Source: Ciona intestinalis (Eukaryota; Chordata; Ascidiacea; Phlebobranchia; Cionidae). Taken from it: a DNA stretch of 64,000 bases. Shown piece after piece: positions 12,580 to 22,900 of this stretch. Numbering within the stretch: position 1 is the stretch's first letter; the number at the start of each line of letters is the position of its first letter. The stretch is taken from NCBI RefSeq assembly GCF_000224145.3, contig NW_004190416.2, positions 503,258 through 567,257 of the forward strand, written 5' to 3'. The position numbers were made by a program, and so were the translations under genes. Under the pieces are notes generated by a model. That model did not search any database. It saw nothing but the letters and a program-made list of their open reading frames with translations, and was not told the DNA's origin.

Positions 12580-12840
12580 TAAAGGCTGGGTAAGATGGTT
12601 GATATTTTTTATTCTATTTTAATGTTCTAATTGGTAGGGTAAACAAAGAATATTTACAGAATTATTTAACTGTATTCTCATAACTCCAAAATAGCGTCGT
12701 TAATTAAACGAAGATCGTTCAAAGACTTATAAAACTGTATCATTACGACTTTTAAAGACCGTTGTTAATTGTTTAAAACACGATCAGGATATTTGGATAA
12801 TATGTGATAAAAGTGTCCCATCTTTCCCAATCTACTATAT
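12580..12840 (-). mobile_element. MITE copy 4, with internal duplication
   Basis: About 260 bp, longer than the roughly 200-bp norm. The inner block (ATTATTTAACTGTATTCTCA ... then again TTATAAAACTGTATCATTAC) is present twice, each time followed by a GTTAATT word. The ends resemble those of the other copies. Confidence 0.85.
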
Positions 12841-12929
12841 GATGCATAGGTACGGGGTTCGGGGTTGGAAATGGTTGTAGGAAAATAGTTGTAAGCCATT
12901 TAGAACTGTATAATAGCGTTTTATGGGCG

Positions 12930-15900
12930 ATGAGTATCTCTGAAGAGATCGCTAGATTAGTTTACTTTGGCGCTTCACACGAACCGCAATGGTTTATTCA
13001 ATATTGCAAAGAACTACCTGAAGTTGGACCGGGTGAGGTCCTCGTTAAAGTCAGACTGGCCACGATATGTGCTTCGGATCTACACACGTTTGCAGGTGGG
13101 TGGGTGAATTACTTCTTATATTGGTGAGAAGCTGTGATTGTTTACGTTGGTTTAAAGTTCTTGCTCCAAACCTGTAAAGTTAAGTTTAATATATAAATCG
13201 TGCAGGAATAGGCAACAGTCATAACACACACACATACACTAAGATACATAAATATACCATAATAGTTTTTTTTTTTATTACGGAATCAACAGCAAAACAA
13301 AAAATAAAAAGTGTGGGAAAGAGTGTCAGTTCATGTGTGATAGAAACTAGATAACATGCGATACGCATTCTCTTGATATATAGTACTGTGGGGTAAGATG
13401 GGCCACCTTTAGCACATAATATCCAAATATCCTGATCGTGTTTTAAACAATTAACAACGGTATATGGGAGTCGTGAGGATGCGGTTTTATAATTCTTTGA
13501 ATGTTCTTTGTTTACTACCAAATGAGTGGAGAAAATAGGGTTAAAAAGTGTCCCATATTACCCCATTCTGCTATACAACACGGAACGAGCCTATGATGGT
13601 AAAATATTAGGTATATAAATTACATAACAACTCAAGTAGCTATTTGTTGCTTTTTAAAAGCGAACACGTAAAGTTAAGTCACGTCTGTTTTACACTATGT
13701 TGTATATATGGCCATTTATAAATAATAAATGTTCGCCAGCGTTACACCGAGATCATGTTTTTATAGAAAAAAAAACTGTTATCTTAATGGTCCCTTGGCC
13801 CGTGGGCGCTATTTATTATTAATCGTTTGTCACAAAACATTTGAACAAAATTCATGATTTTTCTTAATCTTGTTTCGGAAATACGTCATAGCTTGACTAA
13901 TAATTCACATTATTACGTCACAACGACATGTTATGTTAACAATGAGAATTGATTTGTGTCATTAATAATGCATTGTTCGTTCACAGTCGGCTCTGTAGTC
14001 GGTTTTGTAGTCACGATTTCATATGACACTTATAGTTTTTACCCTGGCGTGTTTTAACTGTTGTTTTGTTACTAATTCCTTTCTCTTAGTTGTTTTAATC
14101 AATTCGATTTTCGCTATCGTATTCGAAGCGATAAACAAAATGTAGTGGAGTGGGGTAAGATAGTTCAAGTTTTTATTTTTATCGTCCCATTTAGTAGACA
14201 AACACAAAGAACATTAACAGAATTATATAACCGTATTTTCATGACTCTTAAAGAGGATTGGTAATTGTTAAAAAATCGATTAGGAATATACAAGAAATTA
14301 TGTGCGAACCGTGTCCCATCTTACCCCATAATTCAATACGTTGCTAGGTGTCAGAAACGAACCCCTGCCCGCTGTGTTGGGCCACGAAGCAGTGTGTGAC
14401 GTCATAGTAGATCGTCGTTCAAATGAGGAAAACGAGTTCGTGTTTTTACCCGATGAAAATACGGGGCATGATGGGACAGAGGAAAACGGCCCATCATCAG
14501 ACTCAAGTATACCCCTTTCACCCGGAACCCGCGTGACGTTTGGGGTCCCTTTGTCGTGTAAACAATGCGAACGGTGCAGGTGGTTTGTGACGTCATAATA
14601 AACTTTTTCAGTTTTTTTTTCAAACAAGGGTGAAAAAAAACACAAAAAAATAAAGTTTTATATGTGGTAACTTATAAGCGGACACGAAGTGTATGAAACA
14701 GAACACCTGTGTTATTATGACTGTCGTTGCTCTGTCCCGCAAGAATAAAGAGGGTATATATATTCAATCAAGGCGTAATTATTATTTGTTGATATCTCTA
14801 GGTTGGGGGTTACCCAGAAGTGTAAGTCCCTTTTTAAATACGGGCATTGTGCCCTTAACGACGGTGGTGGTTTCAGCGGTTGCTATGCGACGCATATGTT
14901 GCTAAGGGCGGGAACCCATATCGTACCTCTACCGCCTCAAGTGACGGACAAGATGGCGGCCCCAATAAACTGCGCATTGGCTACAATTGTAAATGTCGTG
15001 GAAAACGCAAGGTTAGAGCTGTGTGCTGTAAATCATGGTAAAACGATCGCGTTTTCTGTGTACTATATGGGTGAAATCATACAGTATGGCGCCAGGGGAC
15101 AACGATCGTGTGTTCTATAGGTGTGTGGTCATATACTGCAGTGCCTTACTTGGAATTTAGACCAGAGTTGGCCCATTACCCCAGAAACAAAATTAATCTG
15201 TTATCAGATATAAATGTTGTAGTGAAGACTCTCTCTATATAAATGTACGTATGCGAGCACTTACACTACTTGGATAGTTTGAAAGGTTTAAAATAAACAT
15301 ATGGTAGGGTGGGGGGAGATGGAAAACCTTTTCATTCCATTTTCTCATTCCATTTGGTGGTAAACGACCGCTGTTAATTGCTTGAAACAAGATCAGGATT
15401 TTTGGATATTATGGGCTAAAGGTGTCCCGTCTTCTCCCACCCCATTATACAAGTAGCCGTCCGCATTATCAGTTTTGGAAGTCAAGTCACACATTTCACA
15501 TTTCCTCTACAGAACCCAAAGTCGTAACAAAGTCGCAGTGGTGCAGGGAGCCGGTATATTGGGAACATACGCGTGTGCCATGTTGTCACGTAAGGGCTAC
15601 CAACGCGTACTGTGTACCGACGTCAATCAATCTCGGTTGAACGTGGTTCGTAAGTTTGGTGGGGAACCGCTGTATGTGCAAGACGTATCGAAATATACAG
15701 GTAATATTGTGTAATGTGATTGTGTAGCATTATTGGTGACAGCGGTCATATGCCTATTGCTCGCTGTCCAGTTATAACATGGGTGTCTTCTTATACACCT
15801 GACACACATGGTGTATTCACACACCTCATGCTCACTGTCGAGTTATAACATAGGTGTCTTCTTATACACCAGACACACATGATGTATTCATACACCTCAT

Positions 15901-17105
15901 GCTCACTGTTGAGTTATAACATAGGTGTCTTCTAATACACCAGACACACATGGTGTATTCATACACCACATGCTCACTGTCGAGTTATAACATGGGTGTC
16001 TTCTTATACAGCATACACACATGGTGTATTCATACAACTCATGCTCACTGTCGAGTTAAAAATCGCATACTTAAATAGTTTTATATTGGCTTATTGTATA
16101 CGTTACATGAAACCACACTGTAAGTTTGTATAGTAGGGCGGGGTAAGATGGGACACCGTTTCATTCATTTAAAGAATTATAAAACCGTATCTTCACGACT
16201 TTCATAGACCGTTGTTAATTATTTAAAACACGATCAGAAAATATGGGATATTATGTGCTGAAGGTGTCCCATCTCCCCCACCCTACTATATATGCCCACA
16301 ATATCATACACTTACATAATATAAGTTTACCTTTAAATCCACCAGATTTCGCCGACTGTGTAATTGAGGTATGCGGGTCTCCTACAGTAGTAGAGGATGG
16401 TATAAACATGTTAAGATACGGTGGTACTTATGTGTGGGCAGGAATGGTACATAGAGATTCAACGCTGTCTGTAACAGGAGAGAGCGTAAGTTAAATACAT
16501 GGGTTTGTACTATATGTATAACTATATAATTATGTGTTAAATAATGTATGGGTCTATGAGATAATAAATGGTAGGGTGGGGAAGATAGGACACCCTTGCG
16601 TTCTGTTTTCTCGTCCCATTTTGAAGTAAGCAAAGAAAAATCAAAGAATTATTAAACCGTATCCTCGCGACTCCCATATACCGTTGTTAATTGTTTAAAA
16701 TTCTATTAGTATATTTGTTTATAATGTGATAAAGGTGTCCCATTTTCCCCCACCCTACAATACATGGTTTTAACGATATTGAAGATATACTAACTAAAGC
16801 ACCGAAGGGAAGGGAATTATCTACGAATTGACAGTTGTTAGAATAATTAAGGACATAAACACTGCTAGTGTGACCGCTAAACTCAAAACAAATTTCAGGT
16901 GATACGAAAATCAATTACAATCAAAGGAATCCACAATTACGAAGATCGACATTTGACGGAAGCTGTAACATTTCTTCGTGACACCAGCCACTTATTCCCA
17001 TACGAAGAGTTACTAAGCCCAATGACGTTTAGTTTGAAAGACTTTGGGAAGGCGGTGCATTTGGCCGAGTCGCGAACGTTTCTACGCGTCGGCATTCAGC
17101 CATAA
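12930..17105 (+). CDS. zinc-dependent medium-chain alcohol dehydrogenase
   Basis: Six exons: 12930-13095, 14348-14579, 14802-15011, 15513-15700, 16346-16485 and 16899-17105, in matching phase; 380 residues. Catalytic zinc ligands are Cys47 (ICASDLH), His68-Glu69 (LGHEA) and Cys190 (NCALAT). A structural zinc lobe is formed by Cys126, 129, 132 and 140. The Rossmann motif GAGILG is at 215-220, and an Asp ends the second strand (CTDVN), which favours NAD over NADP. The last exon begins IRKSITIKGIHNYEDRHL, a pattern I associate with the sub-family that includes bacterial phosphonate-catabolism-associated dehydrogenases. The substrate cannot be told. Residues about 81-110 form an acidic insert not needed for the fold. 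An upstream ATG at 12923 gives only a six-codon frame. AATAAA overlaps the end at 17106-17111. Five MITEs and a minisatellite fill the introns. Confidence 0.93.
13379..13575 (+). mobile_element. MITE copy 5, ADH intron 1
   Basis: Full-length and well preserved. TACTGTGGGGTAAGATGGGC is at the left, AATATCCTGATCGTGTTTTA and TTTGTTTACTACCAAATG are inside, and CCCATATTACCCCATTCTGC is at the right. Confidence 0.92.
14140..14330 (-). mobile_element. MITE copy 6, ADH intron 1
   Basis: Left end GGAGTGGGGTAAGATAGT, right end GTGTCCCATCTTACCCCATA. It ends only about 18 bp before the exon 2 acceptor, so it supplies part of the branch-point region. Confidence 0.88.
14660..14745 (+). repeat. single SINE-tail unit, ADH intron 2
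   Basis: GTGGTAACTTATAAGCGGAC, then GAAACAGAACACCTGTGTTA and a GACTGTCGTT word: one copy of the roughly 97-bp unit without a SINE head. Confidence 0.75.
15299..15452 (-). mobile_element. MITE copy 7, internally deleted, ADH intron 3
   Basis: Left end GGTAGGGTGGGGGGAGATGG, right end GTGTCCCGTCTTCTCCCACC. The block with ATTTAAAGAATTATAAAACCG is missing, so it is about 50 bp short. It lies about 60 bp upstream of exon 4. Confidence 0.88.
15745..16062. repeat. minisatellite, about four units of 80-85 bp, ADH intron 4
   Basis: Units share CATGCTCACTGTCGAGTTAT followed by AACATAGGTGTCTTCTTATA and ACACATGGTGTATTCATACA. Neighbouring units differ by only a few bases. The inner words are partly complementary (GGTGT ... 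ACACC), so each unit could fold into a small hairpin. The word GTTATAACATGGGTGT resembles part of the SINE-tail unit, a possible origin. Confidence 0.85.
16129..16292 (-). mobile_element. MITE copy 8, internally deleted, ADH intron 4
   Basis: TAGTAGGGCGGGGTAAGATG at the left, CATCTCCCCCACCCTACTAT at the right. The segment with the TTTGTTTACTACC word is lost. It ends about 54 bp before exon 5. Confidence 0.9.
16567..16763 (-). mobile_element. MITE copy 9, ADH intron 5
   Basis: GGTAGGGTGGGGAAGATAGG at the left, CATTTTCCCCCACCCTACAA at the right. Inner words are conserved, with a local change around ATTCTATTAGTATATTTG. Confidence 0.9.
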
Positions 17106-17239
17106 AATAAAATCACTTAATTTATATTTACGTTCCAATTAAAAGCGAGCATCGTCCACAGAACGGTCGCTTTTGGTTAATTTGAGTTTTGTGGAGAAAT
17201 CTGAATGAATGGTTGATATAGCGAGCAATGGGGGTCATT

Positions 17240-17405
17240 ATTCGATGACATCACATGCAATGACGTCATGTTTGGCTACGTCATGTTTAATGACGTCACA
17301 GAAGTATTTTAAAACCTAATTAGCACGAATAATGAATCGTTAACGATTCATTACTTGATGACGTCATGTGTGGTGACGTCATGTGCGATGATGACATAAG
17401 CGTTA
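17240..17405. promoter_or_regulatory. cluster of CRE-like octamers TGACGTCA, function unknown
   Basis: Just past the alcohol dehydrogenase gene TGACGTCA occurs four times in about 150 bp, together with related words such as CTACGTCATG and GATGACATCA. TGACGTCA is the binding site of CREB/ATF bZIP factors. The same octamer is strongly over-represented across the window, so this may be a general feature of the genome rather than a regulatory site. Confidence 0.35.
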
Positions 17406-17408
17406 TAA

Positions 17409-18371
17409 AAATAATTACAAGATATTTGAACGTTGAAATAAAATATCAGCGGTGTTTTGCTAGCGTTTTGTGGACAAAGACAAAATAAACAAAAAGACAA
17501 AAGAAAACAAACAGAACAGCAGCTAGAAATGCAACATAATCGGTACGCTTATTATACACTACACGTTAAAAGGCCATCCCACCAAACATAGACATATTAT
17601 CTGGTCATGTGTAACTTAAGATGACTACACATCAGACCTCTGGCGTTGTTCGAATTCTGTTGCTAGGCTCGTTGTTAAGCACGTGTGTGGCGTCAATTGT
17701 TTTGAGCAGGGCATTTAAACGATGACGCTTTAAAGAGTCGTTTATGTCGAAATTAGATTTCGCGTTTTGAAATAGCGTTTAATGGAATAAACAAAGAATT
17801 AGTTTTAATTGTGTTTTGTTGATATTGGTGTGTTTGTTCTTTTTCACTACAATCCCTAAAAAATCGTTTACATGTTATAGCTCAAGTAAAGACAGACAGA
17901 ACATTAGGATATTATATATACGAGTACAGGATATGAAATATAACAGGATTTTGTATACTTGATATTCGTTATGTCAGAAACAGGTGCTTTGTTCTTAATA
18001 GAAAGAAAACGTCACACAGAAATTGAAGTATAAAGCATAGTAGTAAGACAGCGTAATTAACAAAAGCTAAGTGTTAATTAGAGCTTAATTACAACGAAAA
18101 TTATTTTTTTGAAATCTTGGGGATAAAGTGTCTCGTTACCATAGCGGAATGTTCAGAAAACTTAAACTATTTAATGAGCTTTTTGCATTTTATTTGAAAT
18201 CGAGCCCTGAGATTTATGCTAAAAAAATTCGAAGCGTTTTTTTAATATTGCATTAAATATCCCGACATTTAAAAACTATTTCGAAATTCCTATTAATAGG
18301 GTAAACAGATTATTTAACTTGAAAGAAAATAATTTTAACAAAACTGAAAAGACGAAAATTTCAATGGAAAC
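17409..18371. repeat. left copy of a 0.96-kb direct duplication next to a gap
   Basis: Apart from one to three bases near its start, this stretch is identical to 18872-19833. It ends in the N run, and the other copy starts right after it. This is the usual look of two contigs that overlap but were not merged. No exon was recognised inside. Confidence 0.92.
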
Positions 18372-18871
18372 NNNNNNNNNNNNNNNNNNNNNNNNNNNNN
18401 NNNNNNNNNNNNNNNNNNNNNNNNNNNNNNNNNNNNNNNNNNNNNNNNNNNNNNNNNNNNNNNNNNNNNNNNNNNNNNNNNNNNNNNNNNNNNNNNNNNN
18501 NNNNNNNNNNNNNNNNNNNNNNNNNNNNNNNNNNNNNNNNNNNNNNNNNNNNNNNNNNNNNNNNNNNNNNNNNNNNNNNNNNNNNNNNNNNNNNNNNNNN
18601 NNNNNNNNNNNNNNNNNNNNNNNNNNNNNNNNNNNNNNNNNNNNNNNNNNNNNNNNNNNNNNNNNNNNNNNNNNNNNNNNNNNNNNNNNNNNNNNNNNNN
18701 NNNNNNNNNNNNNNNNNNNNNNNNNNNNNNNNNNNNNNNNNNNNNNNNNNNNNNNNNNNNNNNNNNNNNNNNNNNNNNNNNNNNNNNNNNNNNNNNNNNN
18801 NNNNNNNNNNNNNNNNNNNNNNNNNNNNNNNNNNNNNNNNNNNNNNNNNNNNNNNNNNNNNNNNNNNNNNN
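18372..18871. other. assembly gap (500 N)
   Basis: A run of exactly 500 N between two identical flanks, so probably a placeholder length. Long open frames across it are artefacts. Confidence 1.
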
Positions 18872-19833
18872 AAATAATACCAAGATATTTGAACGTTGAA
18901 ATAAATATCAGCGGTGTTTTGCTAGCGTTTTGTGGACAAAGACAAAATAAACAAAAAGACAAAAGAAAACAAACAGAACAGCAGCTAGAAATGCAACATA
19001 ATCGGTACGCTTATTATACACTACACGTTAAAAGGCCATCCCACCAAACATAGACATATTATCTGGTCATGTGTAACTTAAGATGACTACACATCAGACC
19101 TCTGGCGTTGTTCGAATTCTGTTGCTAGGCTCGTTGTTAAGCACGTGTGTGGCGTCAATTGTTTTGAGCAGGGCATTTAAACGATGACGCTTTAAAGAGT
19201 CGTTTATGTCGAAATTAGATTTCGCGTTTTGAAATAGCGTTTAATGGAATAAACAAAGAATTAGTTTTAATTGTGTTTTGTTGATATTGGTGTGTTTGTT
19301 CTTTTTCACTACAATCCCTAAAAAATCGTTTACATGTTATAGCTCAAGTAAAGACAGACAGAACATTAGGATATTATATATACGAGTACAGGATATGAAA
19401 TATAACAGGATTTTGTATACTTGATATTCGTTATGTCAGAAACAGGTGCTTTGTTCTTAATAGAAAGAAAACGTCACACAGAAATTGAAGTATAAAGCAT
19501 AGTAGTAAGACAGCGTAATTAACAAAAGCTAAGTGTTAATTAGAGCTTAATTACAACGAAAATTATTTTTTTGAAATCTTGGGGATAAAGTGTCTCGTTA
19601 CCATAGCGGAATGTTCAGAAAACTTAAACTATTTAATGAGCTTTTTGCATTTTATTTGAAATCGAGCCCTGAGATTTATGCTAAAAAAATTCGAAGCGTT
19701 TTTTTAATATTGCATTAAATATCCCGACATTTAAAAACTATTTCGAAATTCCTATTAATAGGGTAAACAGATTATTTAACTTGAAAGAAAATAATTTTAA
19801 CAAAACTGAAAAGACGAAAATTTCAATGGAAAC
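18872..19833. repeat. right copy of the 0.96-kb direct duplication
   Basis: Matches 17409-18371 base for base over nearly all its length, including homopolymers. It continues into unique sequence just upstream of the THEG-like gene, so this is probably the contig that carries the true junction. Confidence 0.92.
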
Positions 19834-19994
19834 AAAATAAGAACTAAAATGGTTGAAATACAAGGTAAGTTTATCGCGTATGACGTCATAGTGAGATATT
19901 ATTACAACATAAAAACAGTTCCGGTGGTCAAAAGTAACGTGTGTTTTATAAATGCAGAATTTTTAATAAATATATAGAACAGATATTGGTAAAA

Positions 19995-22900
19995 ATGACC
20001 CAAATTTCAAACGCAGGTAAATTTTATAGGCTTTAAACATTTTATAGGTAATAAATTTATGTTTTTTTAAGAATAAAATAGCTATATTTAAACAGTTTTT
20101 TTTAGAAAATCGTGTTTTTTAAGTTTTTAATAATAATTATTGCATAATTTTTTATCAATTTATAAAATAAACTTATATTTTATAAACTGACTTACTTTTG
20201 CAGCCCCTGTTTCAATTTCGCAAAGAATTTTGCCAACAAGGTAATAAATGCTTGACTTTTTGTTTTTTTTATATAAAAAGAAATAATTTAAAAAACTAAA
20301 ATATCTAAAACATTTCGATATAGCAAACTTTATATCTGTCCTATTTTCTGTAAGAATACACAAATATATCATTACGGGATAATTGTTTCAATTATAAGTT
20401 TACAATATTATCAACGTAGTGCTCATGGGCGCCATCTACCGAGAGGATATTCCAGACAACGAATACTCAGTTTGTCCAAAGCAAAAGAAAGCAAACAAGT
20501 ATGGCTGACAAGCTTTGGGTAAGTATGGTATAAACATAATACTAGGATAGATACCGTTAGCACAGAATTGTTGGGCTACAAATTTACAATGCGGCAATGA
20601 CTGATTCCCAATTAAATCAATTGAAACAAATCGAATGTCCCTGAAACAACAATACTGTAACTGTTAACCCAATTTTTACCTGAAATTAAATTAAATTAAA
20701 TAAAACTGTATGCTTAACCTCTAACTAAAATTAGGAACACTCGTGTTAAAACCACTGTTGTTGCTCCACCACGTAAAGATAATTATAAATTTATTCAATT
20801 ATCTCAAAGGCCAAAACCAGATCCGTGGTAACATTTAAGTGGGCACCAGGTGAATGAAACACCAGTTTACAAATTACATTTATTCATTTTCTCGCAGACC
20901 AAAATTATACTGGGGCGACCAGGACATGATGTGGCCGATTTCCCCCCAAACGCTAAACGCTCGTCCTACACAACGGTTAATGCAGCTAGCTGCTTCGAAG
21001 AGGAACTTCCAGTTTGGCACGAAACAGGTAGTTTAATAATACTAAAGCTGATAGGCGTTTGTGTCCTTAGGCAAGCCATTTAGGGGACACTGCTCTAACC
21101 CAGTTGTCACAAATGGGTTGTAGAACCCTGGGTATCGGGGTAATGGGTAAACCTAAATCTTAGGTCCCATGGCCTTAGGACTTCAACCATATAAAATAGA
21201 TCTAAAAATCAGTATTATTTAAACCACCTCGCAAGCGCTGCGAATTGGAATAAAAGGATTCAAGTAATTTAAACCTTTGCGTCATAGTAACCTTTGTTAC
21301 GTACACCGCAGGTGAACCGACCAGAGTTTGTTTATAGCTGTGGAAGAAATTCACAAATCTGGGAAGTTAACAAATCCGCTATGAAAGCGACTGCCAGCGA
21401 TCGATCTGCCACTCTGGCACAACCAAAGCAAGCCCCACCACAATACCAAGAACACAGGTGATTACGTCATTAGGTCATGACGTCATGGGACGTTACATAC
21501 ATTTCAAATGCGTGTACAATGTAGATAGTTAGTAGTGTGATCATTTAAAAGGATGGGAAAAGCAAAACGCCTACAACACCCGGTATACCCAGGCGGTCAC
21601 CCATCCAAGTACTAACCGGGCCCGACGTTGCTTAACTTCCCAGATCGGACGAGATGGGGTGTTCTCAACGTGGTATGGTCGTAGGCGATAGCAGATCGCG
21701 AAACAGCGGTTTTAATGGCGATATACTATAACGACACACAAATCTAAAAACGTAAATATTAAATCAACCCAACGTAAATTGAGGCGATTATAATACAGGA
21801 CACCCCTATTCTATCAAGTAGCACTTAAAACGCTTAAAAGCTTTTGGTAACAGGACTCAAATACAACTTGAACTTTAAAGAAGCGTCTTCGACCACGGCT
21901 TAAATGAAGGAGCTTTTAAGTGGCGTCAGCGCCTTTTGAATTGAAAAATTTGTAAATTAAAGAGGCCCCATCTTTAATAAGATATTTTATTGAACAGTTT
22001 TAACTAACAGTAGTTTAGGTTAAACTAACAGTATTGTGACGTCACAGCGAATCGCGATTATAACCGCTGTTTCGCGACGTACTATCGCCTACGACCATAC
22101 CACGTTGAGAACACCCCATCTCGTCCGATCTGGGAAGTTAAACAACGTCGGGCCCGGTTAGTACTTGGATGGGTGACCGCCTGGGAATACCGGGTGTTGT
22201 AGGCGTTTTGCTTTTTAGTCCCAAAACGTTTTAGATGGATGCTAATTATGTATTCTATTTAACAAAATGGATAAAGGCCGGTTTCTATATTAGCGTATAA
22301 TATTAACTCGAGTTATATATTAGCGTAATATTAACTAAATGCTATATCCTAACGAACTGCCGTTTAAAAGCTCTGTTCTCTCGCAATATTTAATGAAATG
22401 TTTTAGTGATCATCATTTCACTCACTTATAACTTTCACATTCTAATGCCAGTTTTTAAACAGTACCGTATGTTAGTTCGCATGTATAATTATGACGTCAC
22501 AGTGTATCGCAATTATAACCGCTGTTTCGCGACGTACTATCGCCTACGACCATACCACGTTAAGAACACCCCATCTCGTCCGATCTGGGAAGTTAAGCAA
22601 CGTCGTGCCCGGTTAGTACTTGGATGGGTGACCGCCTGGGAATACCGGGTGTTGTAGGCGTTTTGCTTTTGTTCAAAACGTTTTAAATTTTTGGATTTAA
22701 GTATTTCATCTCAATAAAATGTTTATTAAGTCTCAAAATTTAACCAGATAAATTTAACAATTTTAAACTGGCAATATTTAAAATTAGATACAAAATTTTA
22801 AAGGTTCTTTTAGTCTGAAAAGTCAAATAGGTCAGTTTAACTTTTAAACACAACAAAGGTAAAACGATCTATCGAATTTGTTAAAATAGCATACTGAAAC

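Larger units (their letters stand above)
10243..12929. other. gene-free spacer with four MITE copies
   Basis: Between the ankyrin gene and the alcohol dehydrogenase gene no supported exon was found. The stretch holds four copies of the window's main MITE (annotated separately), an A run at 11768-11786 and AT-rich DNA. The 78-codon frame at 10817-11053 has no support. Confidence 0.6.

Noticed and set aside
18276-19053. Long open frames on both strands across 18372-18871
   Set aside because: They are translations of N and have no real sequence.
19849-19864. Mini-exon MVEIQ as the first coding exon of the THEG-like gene
   Set aside because: Joining it to the next exon leaves the THEG frame. 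It could be non-coding or chance.
20501-20518. ATG opening MADKLW as the start of the THEG-like gene
   Set aside because: Its phase does not fit the next exon. The other frame of the same exon carries a clear THEG repeat (RQRILSLSKAK) and joins correctly.
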